Position numbers and translations under genes: made by a program. Below the pieces are notes generated by a model. It did no database searches. It was not told the DNA's origin and worked only from the letters and a program-made list of their open reading frames with translations. Of a stretch of DNA of 45,825 bases, positions 27,134 through 36,196 are shown one piece after another; position 1 is the stretch's first letter; each line of letters opens with the position of its first letter. This DNA comes from an uncultured Ignavibacteria bacterium (GTDB lineage: Bacteria; Bacteroidota; Ignavibacteria; Kapaibacteriales; Kapaibacteriaceae): positions 1 to 45,825 of the forward strand of contig CAJAIA010000011.1 in assembly GCA_903939735.1 (NCBI GenBank), read 5' to 3'.

Positions 27134-27628
27134 ATGTCAACATACTCATTTGATTTCATCAGCGAAGTCGATCTTCAAGAGGCCGACAACGCCATCAACC
27201 AGGCTCGAAAAGAGATCGAACACCGGTACGACCTACGTGGGTCGAACTGTGAGGTTGAACTTAACCGCAATGAAAAGAGCTTCGTCGTCCGCGCTGATGG
27301 CGAGCATTTCATCAATTCCGCCATGGAGATCATCAAGAGTAAGATGATCAAGCGCGGTATCAGCGTTCTGGCTCTTGACGAGCAGAAAGTTGAACTTCTG
27401 AGTGGCAAATCCGTGCGCCAGACCGTGAAGTTGAAGGCTGGACTCTCGCGTGATGATGCGAAGAAGATTACCACCATGGTCAAGGACCAAAAAATGAAGG
27501 TCACGGCTCAGATCGTGGATGAAAAGGTACGGGTAACCGGCAAGAGCAAGGATGACCTTCAGGCCTGCATTACCGCAGTTCAGTCGGCCGACCTCGGCTT
27601 TCCGGTGCAGATCGACAATCTGCGATAG
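27134..27628 (+). CDS. yajQ: YajQ family nucleotide-binding protein
   Basis: This complete 164-residue protein matches YajQ, a two-ferredoxin-fold protein that binds nucleotides and, in some bacteria, cyclic di-GMP as a cofactor for a transcription factor. The conserved segments [67 protein letters not shown] and DDLQACI are present. The ATG at 27134 follows AAGGAG with a 5-nt spacer. A promoter-like TATGTTTG stands just upstream. The next gene begins about 50 bp later with its own promoter-like box. Confidence 0.93.
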   Translation: MSTYSFDFISEVDLQEADNAINQARKEIEHRYDLRGSNCEVELNRNEKSFVVRADGEHFINSAMEIIKSKMIKRGISVLALDEQKVELLSGKSVRQTVKLKAGLSRDDAKKITTMVKDQKMKVTAQIVDEKVRVTGKSKDDLQACITAVQSADLGFPVQIDNLR

Positions 27629-27643
27629 CCCCCTGCATTTTTC

Positions 27644-27655
27644 CGATATTTGCAC
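27644..27655 (+). promoter_or_regulatory. Promoter-like element CGATATTTGCAC before the SPT gene
   Basis: This 12-mer occurs again, identical, on the minus strand ahead of pckA (38818-38829). In both cases it lies 23-36 bp from a start codon and includes the ATTTG core that resembles the Bacteroidota -7 box. It is proposed as a shared promoter element. Confidence 0.3.
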
Positions 27656-27678
27656 CCTTGCATAACTCTGGAGCTCAC

Positions 27679-28875
27679 GTGGATCTCTTTCAACGCTGTC
27701 GTGATTTTACCCGCGCCGATGAAGTAAAGGCAGCTGGCCTATATCCGTATTTCCGTCCTGTCGAAGAAAATGAAGGACCGGTTGTTACGATCGAGGGTCG
27801 TCAGGTAATCATGGCCGGCTCGAACAACTACCTTGGTTTGACCGCGCACCCGAAGGTGAAGCAGGCCGCTAAGGATGCGATCGACCGTTACGGTACGGGT
27901 TGTTCAGGTTCACGCTACCTCACGGGTACGATCAATCTGCACGTTGAACTCGAAAAGCGTCTCGCAGCCTTCCTTGGCACAGAGGACGTGCTCCTGTTTT
28001 CTACGGGCTACCAAACAGCACTTGGTGTGATCTCTGCGCTTGTGTCGAAGGGTGATTATGTGATCTCCGATAAGGAGAATCACGCCTGTATCATCAATGG
28101 TTGCTTGCTTGCAAAGGGCGGATTCTCGGAGTTCGTTCGCTACAAGCACAACGACATGCAGGATCTCGAACGGGTTCTGCAGCGCATTCCTGACAGCGCA
28201 GGCAAGCTCGTCGTTACCGACGGTGTGTTCTCGGTATCAGGTGAATTGGTAAACCTCCCGGAAATGATCGCGGTCTGTGAGAAGTATGGTGCGCGTGTTC
28301 TGGTCGATGATGCACACGCAACTGGTGTTGTGGGTGTAGGTGGACGTGGTACTGCATCACACTTTGGATTGGTCGACAAGACAGATCTCACGATGGGCAC
28401 GTTCTCGAAGACCTTCGCATCGCTCGGTGGCTTTGTGGCCGGACCAGAGCGTGTGATGAACTACATCAAGCACCATTCGCCAGCACTGATCTTCAGCGCT
28501 TCGCCAACACCGGCATCTGTTGCTGCAGCTCTTGCAGCTCTCGACATTCTTGAAGCGGAACCAGAGCGTATCGATCGCTTGATCGCTAATGCTGATAAGA
28601 TGCGGAAGGGATTCTCAGATCTCGGATTCCACGTTATTGACTCTCGCACGGGCATCGTACCGATTGTTGTTGGCGATGCTGAGCTTGCACTCGTGTTCTG
28701 GCGCAAGCTGTACGACAAGGGCATCTTTGTCAATGCCTTCGTGCCACCGGGCGTGCCACCAAATCTTTCGATGATGCGCACCAGTTATATGGCAACGCAC
28801 GAGGACGAGCATCTCGATGCCATCCTCAATGCATGTCAGGAAGTTGGTATTGAACTCGGACTCATCTCCGCCTAA
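27679..28875 (+). CDS. spt: Serine palmitoyltransferase (alpha-oxoamine synthase family)
   Basis: SPT condenses serine with an acyl-CoA to 3-ketosphinganine, the first step of sphingolipid synthesis, and is a hallmark of many Bacteroidota. The protein matches that branch: [15 protein letters not shown] and [10 protein letters not shown] at the start, [49 protein letters not shown] and the PLP lysine in [13 protein letters not shown] (K244). A GTG at 27679 with GGAG 5 nt upstream gives 398 residues and starts just at VDLFQRC. A TTG at 27658 would add 7 residues and is less likely. KBL or AONS activity is a less likely alternative. An SDR gene follows by 8 bp. Confidence 0.88.
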   Translation: MDLFQRCRDFTRADEVKAAGLYPYFRPVEENEGPVVTIEGRQVIMAGSNNYLGLTAHPKVKQAAKDAIDRYGTGCSGSRYLTGTINLHVELEKRLAAFLGTEDVLLFSTGYQTALGVISALVSKGDYVISDKENHACIINGCLLAKGGFSEFVRYKHNDMQDLERVLQRIPDSAGKLVVTDGVFSVSGELVNLPEMIAVCEKYGARVLVDDAHATGVVGVGGRGTASHFGLVDKTDLTMGTFSKTFASLGGFVAGPERVMNYIKHHSPALIFSASPTPASVAAALAALDILEAEPERIDRLIANADKMRKGFSDLGFHVIDSRTGIVPIVVGDAELALVFWRKLYDKGIFVNAFVPPGVPPNLSMMRTSYMATHEDEHLDAILNACQEVGIELGLISA

Positions 28876-28883
28876 GGGGCTCC

Positions 28884-29648
28884 ATGCAGATTACACGATT
28901 TGAACGCGGTCTTCGCGATCGCGTTGCCATTGTCACCGGAGCAGCCGTGGGCAATGGTCGTGCATTTTGCGAACGTCTCGCGGAAGAAGGCGCCAAGCTG
29001 GTTATCGCTGATGTCGAGGACGCCGCAGCAACAGAAGCTGCAGTGCGTGAACTCGGAGGCGAGGTCGTGCGTGTGAGGGCCGATATGACATCGCCCAGCG
29101 ATGTTGAACGCGTGATCGCAACGGCAATCGAGACGTTTGGATGCATCGATATTCTCGTCCACAACGTTGGTCATTACAGCGAAGAGCCTTTCGAGCTGTT
29201 GTCCTACGCTGAGTGGAAGAAGACACTCGACATTACCCTTGATTCGATCTTCCATACGGTGCGGGGTGTATTGCCCCACATGAAGCGTGCTGGGTTCGGA
29301 CGCATCATTACGTTTTCGAGCGATACTGTCTGGCTGGGTACGCCGTACCTCACGCACTACGTTACAGCGAAGATGGGTGTGATCGGGTTCACGCGGTCGC
29401 TGGCAGCAGAAGTAGGCAAGTACGGGATTACCATCAACACCGTTACAGTCGGCCTCACGGCAACGCAGAACGTCCAGAATTCGGCAATGATGAGCCCCCT
29501 CCTTGAGCATATCATCCCTGCGCAGGCTGTCCACCGGGCCGACGAGCCAGAGGATATTGCCAACGTGGTTGCGTTTCTTGCCCTACCGGCGTCTGGTATC
29601 ATCACGGGACAGACCATCAATGTGGATGGTGGCGTAGCTCGTCACTGA
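28884..29648 (+). CDS. SDR oxidoreductase, probable 3-ketosphinganine reductase candidate
   Basis: The 254-residue classical short-chain dehydrogenase has a nucleotide-binding T18-G-A-A-V-G-N-G25, in which the usual GIG is GNG, the NAG-like stretch HNVG at 93-96, S145/S146, and the catalytic Y159 and K163 (HYVTAK), with the C-terminal TGQTINVDGG. It starts 8 bp after the SPT gene, so it is very likely cotranscribed. Reduction of 3-ketosphinganine would be the next sphingolipid step. SDR specificity cannot be read from sequence, so that role is inferred only from position. Confidence 0.85.
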   Translation: MQITRFERGLRDRVAIVTGAAVGNGRAFCERLAEEGAKLVIADVEDAAATEAAVRELGGEVVRVRADMTSPSDVERVIATAIETFGCIDILVHNVGHYSEEPFELLSYAEWKKTLDITLDSIFHTVRGVLPHMKRAGFGRIITFSSDTVWLGTPYLTHYVTAKMGVIGFTRSLAAEVGKYGITINTVTVGLTATQNVQNSAMMSPLLEHIIPAQAVHRADEPEDIANVVAFLALPASGIITGQTINVDGGVARH

Positions 29649-29700
29649 TCCAACGTTACCGGTGCGTAAATTCCAGTCCTGACATTTCTGGAGTTCCGCA

Positions 29701-32700
29701 ATGCTTCGTTCCGTACGCATTCTTTCCGTCATCGCACTGCTCGCATTGAGCGTTTCCGCTGGTTTCGCCGGCGACGGTGATACCATCATCGTCAAGACGC
29801 TGACGTTCGACGATATCACAAAGCGATCGGGCACGTGGCTCTTCCCGCCCCCTGGCCGCTACGAAAAAGTGCTGATGCAGTACACACTCAAGTGTGACCC
29901 GCGTACGACGCAGGATCAGTACCCGTGCGGCGAATGGGACTACCTCACGTACAACATCCTACGCGACTCAACGGGTGAGTTCGATTCGACACGTCGCACA
30001 CAAGTGAACTTTCTCGTTCGTGGAGGTACACCAGATTCGTTCGCCTATCGCTCGACCTTCGTCGACGCGAAGCGCCGCTTCCGCACAACGTCGGCAACAC
30101 GCACGACGCAGGGCGAATTCATCAGCATCGGTACTGGATCACAAGCTAATGGCTCACTGATCAAGCCAGGTGGTGGTCGCATGCGCTTCATCTGGAAGGC
30201 ATCGGAACTCACGGCTGCTGGTATGTCGGCCGGATCGCTGTGCGGCATACGTGTGCAATCAACGAAGGCTGTCGCTGAAGCAAAGGTGTTCACCGTACGC
30301 ATGCAGAATGTTGCCAATGCAACACTCGCGAAGGTGTTCCGCAATGACGAAGGCACAACAGTGATCCGTCGCAATGTTGCCCTCGTCGAAGGTGAGAACA
30401 ACCTGCCGTTTTCAACACCGTTTGCATGGGACGGGACGTCGGACATCGTTGTGGAGTTTGCATGCCTTGATGCATCAACAACAGCGAACATTAAAGCAGA
30501 TGGCACAGCTTCCGGACTGGTTGACGACGGCGGTCGTAGGGCTTACCGATTCACAGCCGGCGATCGTATTGATGTTCCAGGTGAAATCGGTCAGAGCATC
30601 ACAAACGAAGTAACGATTTCGTACTGGTGCTTGGGCGATCCGTTGAAGATGCCACGCGCGCACAACACGCTCGAAGCCTACGATGCACAGGGACGTCGCG
30701 TGATCAACATTCACGCTCCATGGGATAACGGTACCGTGTATTGGGATTGTGGATACAATCCAACAGATGGTGGCTATGATCGCATTGAAAAGAACACGAT
30801 CCCAGAGAACTGGGAAGGTCGTTGGAATCATTGGACGTATGTCAAGACGAAGACCGGTGTGATGCGCATCTATCTGAACGGTGTGCTCTTCCATGAAGGC
30901 AACGGCAAGACACGTGCGATGAACGGTATCACAAAGTTCGTGATCGGTTCAGGGGGCTCAGGTTCGTACGAAGGTCTGCTCGATGAGATCCAGGTTTGGA
31001 ACGTTGCGCTCGACGAAGCAACGATCAAGAGTTACATGACACGTCAAATCGACGATGCACATCCGAACTACGCGAAGTTGGTTCTGTACTACCATGGTGA
31101 GTCGGATACTGATCCACTCGTTGCACGCGATGCATCACCATCTGGTTTCCATGGCGCAAAGTTTGGTATTCCTACAACAGAGGTGCTCCCAATGGATAAC
31201 CTCGGCTACCTCACACAAGTCAACACGTCGCGTCCGACACTTGCGTTTGAAACAGGAAGTCTGCCTGCAACAACAGCACGCGTTGACGTCGATGTTGTAA
31301 CAGAGCCTCGCCGTACGTCGGTCGTGCTCTATGAGCGTCCAGTACAGCTACGCATTTACCGTGAGGATGCAGCAGATCATCCATCGATCCCAACAGACAC
31401 ATTGCTTGTGCAAGAGGCAGGTAAGCTGTACACGATCGATGAGGCTGGTCTTGCTGCCGACTCTACAGTTGTTGCTGCCGAGACCACACTGCGCAAGCAA
31501 GAGATGCCATACTTCAGTCCGATCGTTGACTTTGAGATTGGTCGCTACATTACGCCATACGGCATCGGACTTGACCTCGGACCGAAGGGCTTCCGCTGGG
31601 AGTATGATGTCACAGACTTCGCACCACTGCTTCGCAACAACGTCACACTTTCTGCTGGTAATCAGCAGGAGTTGATCGATGTCACCTTTGTGTTCATCAA
31701 GGGCACGCCAACACGTGATGTGAAGCAGATCGACCAGGTGTACTATGAGCGCGGTGCGCAATTCACGGCAGTTCTTGAGAACAAGGCATCGCTTGCTCCT
31801 GTTGATGTAACACTGAACAAGGCTGCCTCTACATTCCGTTTGAAGGCAGTAACGAGCGGTCATGAATTCAGCAACGAAACAAACTGCGCTGAGTTCTGTC
31901 CGCGCAATCACTTCATCAACGTCAACGGAACAGAGCGGTTCAATTGGCGTCTCTGGACGGAGTGTGGCGATAATCCTGTGTTCCCACAGGGCGGTACGTG
32001 GTTGATCGACCGCACGGGATGGTGTCCGGGCGCACCAGTTGATCTCTTCGATTTCGAACTCACGCCGCACGTTAAGGGCGCTTCGACAGTGAACCTCGAC
32101 TACGGCGTGAAGAAGGAAGCAGCGAACGAACTGTGGGGTCGTTGGGAAGTGTCGATGCAGCTCATCGGCTACGGCAATCCAAACTTCGCCAAGGATGCAG
32201 CTGTCGTCGATGTGATCTCGCCAAACTCGTGGGAGTACTACGGTCGCTTGAATCCAATCTGCGGCGAGCCCGTCATCGTAATCGCGAACAACGGTTCAAC
32301 ACCGATGACTGCCTGCACGATCGAGTATGAAATCAACGGTGGAGCGAAGTCAACGTACAACTGGACTGGAAATCTTCAGTTCCTCGGTCGCGATACAATC
32401 GTTCTTCCGGCACCAGCATGGCCAACAGCGTCGGGCGTATCGTCATTCGTTGTGCGTACCGTGCTCGCCGGCGATGAGTATGCGAACAACAACACCCGCA
32501 CCACGTCCTTCGTGATGCCTCCGGTGTATTACAGCGATCTGCAGATCAACCTCCGTACCAACAAGCAAGCAGAGATCCAATACACATGGAAGCTCAAGAA
32601 GACAACGGGTGAAGTGATCGGTCAAGGTGCGAACCTCGAAAGCGAAAAGACCTACACCCTCGACTTCAATCTTGCGAATGGCTGTTACGACTTCGAGCTG

Positions 32701-33474
32701 GTTAACAAGGAAGGTCTCGGACTCGACTTCTGGTTCTATCGCGCACAGCTTGGTAGCGGCAGCTTGAGCTTCCGTTCGGGTGGAAGCACGATCAAGACGT
32801 TTGAGCCGGACTTTGGTAACAAGGCATGGATGCAGTTCACGGTGGCGTCAAAGCCAACGATCGCGACGAACACCGACAGTGTGCGTTGGCAGCTTCCTTC
32901 ACCAACACGTGAGGAGCGCTCCTTCGTTATTCGCGCAGCAAACGATGTTCCATTGCGCGTGGACAGTCTGACGATCTTCTCGGTACGGAAGCACTTCTTC
33001 CTTGTTTCGACGTCGAAGCAACTGCCAACAACATTGCAACCCGGCGACTCGATCGTTGTTACGCTCGCGTTTGAACGCCCTGATGCTGGAACAACATCTG
33101 GCTCTATCCGCGTGTACTCAAACGACGAACGTAATTCAGCAAAGCAAGTACGCTTGGTTGGTGTCGTTGGCACAACAGACGTTAATGAAGAAGCCATCGA
33201 CCCAAGCATGGTGGTAGTGGGCGACGTTGTACCGCACCCTGTGCGTGATCAATCAACGCTTCGTTTGCAAGTGTATCGCGAGGATCTTCTCGCAGGCGCG
33301 CAGATCATTGTGCGGGATCTTGTTGGACGTGCAGTTGCAACACTGCATGCTGGCAACCTCGCAGCGGGTGAGCATGCATTCACGATTCCTACTGAGCTTC
33401 CTGTTGGTTCCTACGTTATCACGATCGAATCGGCAGTGGTACGCCAGACGATTCCACTGCTGATTGCGCAGTAA
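29701..33474 (+). CDS. PNGase F-related T9SS protein with LamG inserted in the N-glycanase domain
   Basis: PNGase F releases N-linked glycans from glycoproteins. This 1257-residue exported protein (signal to GFAG) carries PNGase F motifs in two separate parts: TKRSGTWLFPPPGRYEKVLM and PCGEWD (75-80) near the N-terminus, then FEIGRYITPYGIGL (611-624), DVTDFAPLL, NCAEFCPRNH (728-737) and DRTGWCPGAP (770-779). Between them lie about 510 residues, including a LamG/concanavalin-like domain (about 270-450, with RWNHWTYVKTKTGVMRIYLNG). D80 and E731 fit two of the three PNGase F active residues; the third glutamate is not evident. The end (VVPHPVRDQSTLRLQV ... IPLLIAQ) is a T9SS type A sorting domain. 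Confidence 0.88.
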   Translation: MLRSVRILSVIALLALSVSAGFAGDGDTIIVKTLTFDDITKRSGTWLFPPPGRYEKVLMQYTLKCDPRTTQDQYPCGEWDYLTYNILRDSTGEFDSTRRTQVNFLVRGGTPDSFAYRSTFVDAKRRFRTTSATRTTQGEFISIGTGSQANGSLIKPGGGRMRFIWKASELTAAGMSAGSLCGIRVQSTKAVAEAKVFTVRMQNVANATLAKVFRNDEGTTVIRRNVALVEGENNLPFSTPFAWDGTSDIVVEFACLDASTTANIKADGTASGLVDDGGRRAYRFTAGDRIDVPGEIGQSITNEVTISYWCLGDPLKMPRAHNTLEAYDAQGRRVINIHAPWDNGTVYWDCGYNPTDGGYDRIEKNTIPENWEGRWNHWTYVKTKTGVMRIYLNGVLFHEGNGKTRAMNGITKFVIGSGGSGSYEGLLDEIQVWNVALDEATIKSYMTRQIDDAHPNYAKLVLYYHGESDTDPLVARDASPSGFHGAKFGIPTTEVLPMDNLGYLTQVNTSRPTLAFETGSLPATTARVDVDVVTEPRRTSVVLYERPVQLRIYREDAADHPSIPTDTLLVQEAGKLYTIDEAGLAADSTVVAAETTLRKQEMPYFSPIVDFEIGRYITPYGIGLDLGPKGFRWEYDVTDFAPLLRNNVTLSAGNQQELIDVTFVFIKGTPTRDVKQIDQVYYERGAQFTAVLENKASLAPVDVTLNKAASTFRLKAVTSGHEFSNETNCAEFCPRNHFINVNGTERFNWRLWTECGDNPVFPQGGTWLIDRTGWCPGAPVDLFDFELTPHVKGASTVNLDYGVKKEAANELWGRWEVSMQLIGYGNPNFAKDAAVVDVISPNSWEYYGRLNPICGEPVIVIANNGSTPMTACTIEYEINGGAKSTYNWTGNLQFLGRDTIVLPAPAWPTASGVSSFVVRTVLAGDEYANNNTRTTSFVMPPVYYSDLQINLRTNKQAEIQYTWKLKKTTGEVIGQGANLESEKTYTLDFNLANGCYDFELVNKEGLGLDFWFYRAQLGSGSLSFRSGGSTIKTFEPDFGNKAWMQFTVASKPTIATNTDSVRWQLPSPTREERSFVIRAANDVPLRVDSLTIFSVRKHFFLVSTSKQLPTTLQPGDSIVVTLAFERPDAGTTSGSIRVYSNDERNSAKQVRLVGVVGTTDVNEEAIDPSMVVVGDVVPHPVRDQSTLRLQVYREDLLAGAQIIVRDLVGRAVATLHAGNLAAGEHAFTIPTELPVGSYVITIESAVVRQTIPLLIAQ

Positions 33475-33489
33475 CACGCACACGTTCGC

Positions 33490-34491
33490 ATGACATCATT
33501 ACGACTTCGCTCGTCGCTCCAACCGGTAGATGAAACGCTCATCTACCGGTCGGGCGATCCTCAGGATCCCCGCATTGGGGATCTCTGTGTATATGACGTG
33601 CAGGCGCTTCCTGAAGCACCGCTGATCATCGCAATCCTTGGTGTACCACAGGATATCGGTGTTGAGCGAAACGGTGGTCGGGTTGGTTCAGCTGCTGCGC
33701 CAAGTGCGATCCGTCGAGCGCTCACGAAGCTGACGCCGACGGCATTTCTGCCTGCGATGCAACGTGGTGATTTCGCGTTGTGCGATCTGGGTGATATCGA
33801 TACGGCTGGCAAGACGCTTGAGCAGATCCACGACGAGCATCATGATATCGTTGAACAGCTAGTGAAACGTGGAATTGTGCCTATCATCATTGGTGGTGGA
33901 CACGACTGTGCGTGGCCAACCGTGCGAGCGTTGTCGTCGGTAGGAAGAGCATTCGGCGTCATCAACATTGATGCGCACACAGACGTACGTCCGCTCAAGG
34001 ATGGTCGTGCGCACAGTGGATCGCCGTTTCGACAAATGCTCGACATGCAAGACTCCAAACTTCTGTCTGGTGGCTTTGTAGAGTTCGGTATCCAAGCAAC
34101 CTCGGCATCGGCCCACCACATTGCCGACATCCGTCATGCAGGCATGCACGTCATGATGCTCGACGAGATCCGTCACGAGGGTGTGGATGCTGCTTGGCAG
34201 AGAGCGCTCGGCTATGCCGCAGCATCAGGCAGCACGTACGTTTCAATCGACATGGATGCCTTCGCCTCTGCCTACGCGCCCGGCGTGAGTGCTCCAGCAG
34301 CAGATGGATTTACCCCTGCCGACCTCCGTCCGTGTCTGCGACATGTGGCAGCATCAGGTTCGTTAATCGCGCTCGACCTCGTCGAGGTGAATCCGACGTG
34401 CGACCTTGATGGGCGCACGGCTAAGCTGGCTGCCCAGCTCATCTGCGATGTGATCGACGGATTGGCCACAACTCGTGGCGCAAAGTCGTAG
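33490..34491 (+). CDS. hutG: Formimidoylglutamase / arginase-family hydrolase
   Basis: HutG hydrolyses N-formimino-L-glutamate to glutamate and formamide in histidine degradation. The 333-residue protein has the arginase-family manganese ligands: GGGHD (H138), D161-A-H163-T-D165 and D254-M-D256-A-F. The family also includes agmatinase and arginase; hutU elsewhere in the window (41603-43258) supports hutG. The start follows the PNGase-like gene by 15 bp without a clear terminator. Two hairpins lie within the first 100 nt of coding sequence. ettA follows 11 bp later. Confidence 0.85.
   Translation: MTSLRLRSSLQPVDETLIYRSGDPQDPRIGDLCVYDVQALPEAPLIIAILGVPQDIGVERNGGRVGSAAAPSAIRRALTKLTPTAFLPAMQRGDFALCDLGDIDTAGKTLEQIHDEHHDIVEQLVKRGIVPIIIGGGHDCAWPTVRALSSVGRAFGVINIDAHTDVRPLKDGRAHSGSPFRQMLDMQDSKLLSGGFVEFGIQATSASAHHIADIRHAGMHVMMLDEIRHEGVDAAWQRALGYAAASGSTYVSIDMDAFASAYAPGVSAPAADGFTPADLRPCLRHVAASGSLIALDLVEVNPTCDLDGRTAKLAAQLICDVIDGLATTRGAKS
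33522..33583 (+). promoter_or_regulatory. Two tandem hairpins in the 5' coding region of hutG
   Basis: ACCGGTAGATGA (33522-33533) and TCATCTACCGGT (33539-33550) pair perfectly over 12 bp with a 5-nt loop. GATCCCC (33565-33571) and GGGGATC (33577-33583) form a second 7-bp stem with a 5-nt loop. No T-run follows, so they are not typical terminators. Confidence 0.4.
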
Positions 34492-34496
34492 TTTTG
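34489..34496 (+). promoter_or_regulatory. Bacteroidota-type promoter box TAGTTTTG overlapping the hutG stop
   Basis: The octamer is an exact TAnnTTTG match whose first three bases are the hutG stop codon. The ettA ATG follows 6 bp after it, so a transcript started here would be leaderless or nearly so. It is also possible that ettA is simply read through from hutG. Confidence 0.35.
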
Positions 34497-34502
34497 CGCT
34501 CT

Positions 34503-36185
34503 ATGGCAGTATTCGAACCCCAAAAAATCATCTTCAGCATGGTCGGTGTTGGCAAGATCTACAAGCCAAACCGCCAGGTACTCAAGGATATCTATCTCAG
34601 CTTCTTCTACGGAGCGAAGATTGGTGTGCTTGGTCTGAACGGAGCTGGAAAGTCCACGCTCCTCAAAATCATCGCAGGTCTCGACGACGAATACGTCGGA
34701 CAGATCACGAAGAACAAGGATGTCACCTTCGGCTACCTCTCGCAGGAACCCGAACTCGACCCTGACAAGACTGTTCGCGAAATCGTCGAAGAAGGTGCGG
34801 CATCAACCGTGCAGCTTCTGCGCGACTATAATGCGATCAGTGAGAAGTTTGCCGAGCCAGATGCTGACTACGAAGTGCTGATGGAGCAGCAAGCCAAGCT
34901 TCAGGAGAAGATCGACGCGCTAGGTGCGTGGGACATCGACTCGAAGCTCGACATGGCTATGGAAGCCTTGCGCTGTCCGCCACCAGATACCAAGATCAGC
35001 GTGATCTCGGGTGGTGAGCGCCGACGCGTTGCGCTTGTGCGACTGCTTCTACAGAAGCCCGACGTCTTGCTCCTGGACGAGCCAACGAACCACCTTGACG
35101 CCGACAGTGTCGCGTGGCTTGAGCGCCACTTGCACGACTACGAAGGCACCGTGATTGCCGTAACGCACGATCGATACTTCCTCGACAATGTTGCGGGCTG
35201 GATTCTTGAGCTTGACAACGGACAAGGTATTCCGTTCGAAGGCAACTACACATCGTGGCTCGAACAGAAGCAAGCACGACTTGCCCTTGAAGAGAAGCAA
35301 GAGTCGAAGCGTCAGAAGGCCCTCAAGGAAGAGCTCGAATGGGTACGCATGAATCCGAAGGGACGTCATGCAAAGAGCAAGGCCCGTATTAGCGCCTACG
35401 AGAAGCTCCTTGATGAAGAAACCGTCAAGCGCAACGAAGAGATGGAAATCTTCATTCCACCCGGACCTCGTCTTGGCGACAAGGTGATCAATGCTGAAGG
35501 TATCTCAAAGTCATTCGACGACCGACTCCTCTACGAGAACCTCAGCTTCAGTCTTCCGCCCGGTGGTATCGTTGGAATTATTGGTCCGAACGGTGCTGGT
35601 AAGACAACGCTCTTCAAGATGATCACCGGTCAGCTTCAGCCAGACAGCGGCACGTTCGACGTCGGCGAAACGGTGAAGATCGGCTACATCGATCAGAACC
35701 GTCCGCTCGATCCCAAGAAGTCTATCTGGGAAGAGATTAGCGACGGACTCGATGTGGTGATGCTTGGGACGCGCGAAGTAAACTCACGTGCGTACGTCTC
35801 ACGCTTCAACTTCAGCGGCAGTGATCAGCAGAAAAAGGTCACGCAACTCTCTGGTGGTGAGCGCAATCGTGTGCACTTGGCCAAGATGCTTAAAGAGGGG
35901 GCGAACGTTCTCCTGCTTGACGAGCCGACGAATGACCTCGACGTAAACACGCTGCGTGCGCTTGAAGAAGCCTTGCAAGGTTTTGCTGGTTGTGCCGTCG
36001 TGATTTCGCACGATCGTTGGTTCTTGGATCGTGTAGCAACGCACATCCTTGCATTTGAAGGCGACAGCCAAGTTGTATGGTTCGATGGTAACTACTCGCA
36101 ATACGAGGAAGACCGTCGCAAGCGTCTTGGCATCGAAGCAGACCGTCCACATCGTATTTCGTATCGGAAGCTTACTCGCGATTAA
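34503..36185 (+). CDS. ettA: ABC-F translation factor EttA
   Basis: EttA binds the ribosomal E site and gates entry of the first translation cycle according to the ATP/ADP ratio. The 560-residue protein has two ABC domains without membrane segments: Walker A GLNGAGKST (44-52) with signature SGGERRRVAL and DEPTNHLDADSV, then GPNGAGKTT with LSGGERNRVHLAKML and DEPTNDLDVNTL. The linker carries the ABC-F charged hairpin. Start ATG 34503 gives MAVFEPQKIIFSMVGVGKIY, matching EttA proteins; a longer in-frame start at 34494 is less likely. Length is about that of the family (about 555). Confidence 0.95.
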   Translation: MAVFEPQKIIFSMVGVGKIYKPNRQVLKDIYLSFFYGAKIGVLGLNGAGKSTLLKIIAGLDDEYVGQITKNKDVTFGYLSQEPELDPDKTVREIVEEGAASTVQLLRDYNAISEKFAEPDADYEVLMEQQAKLQEKIDALGAWDIDSKLDMAMEALRCPPPDTKISVISGGERRRVALVRLLLQKPDVLLLDEPTNHLDADSVAWLERHLHDYEGTVIAVTHDRYFLDNVAGWILELDNGQGIPFEGNYTSWLEQKQARLALEEKQESKRQKALKEELEWVRMNPKGRHAKSKARISAYEKLLDEETVKRNEEMEIFIPPGPRLGDKVINAEGISKSFDDRLLYENLSFSLPPGGIVGIIGPNGAGKTTLFKMITGQLQPDSGTFDVGETVKIGYIDQNRPLDPKKSIWEEISDGLDVVMLGTREVNSRAYVSRFNFSGSDQQKKVTQLSGGERNRVHLAKMLKEGANVLLLDEPTNDLDVNTLRALEEALQGFAGCAVVISHDRWFLDRVATHILAFEGDSQVVWFDGNYSQYEEDRRKRLGIEADRPHRISYRKLTRD

Positions 36186-36196
36186 GGGAACTCATC

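Noticed and set aside
31348-32070. A 240-residue minus-strand frame inside the PNGase F-related gene
   Set aside because: Cys- and Arg-rich without a domain, fully antisense to a strongly supported coding region.
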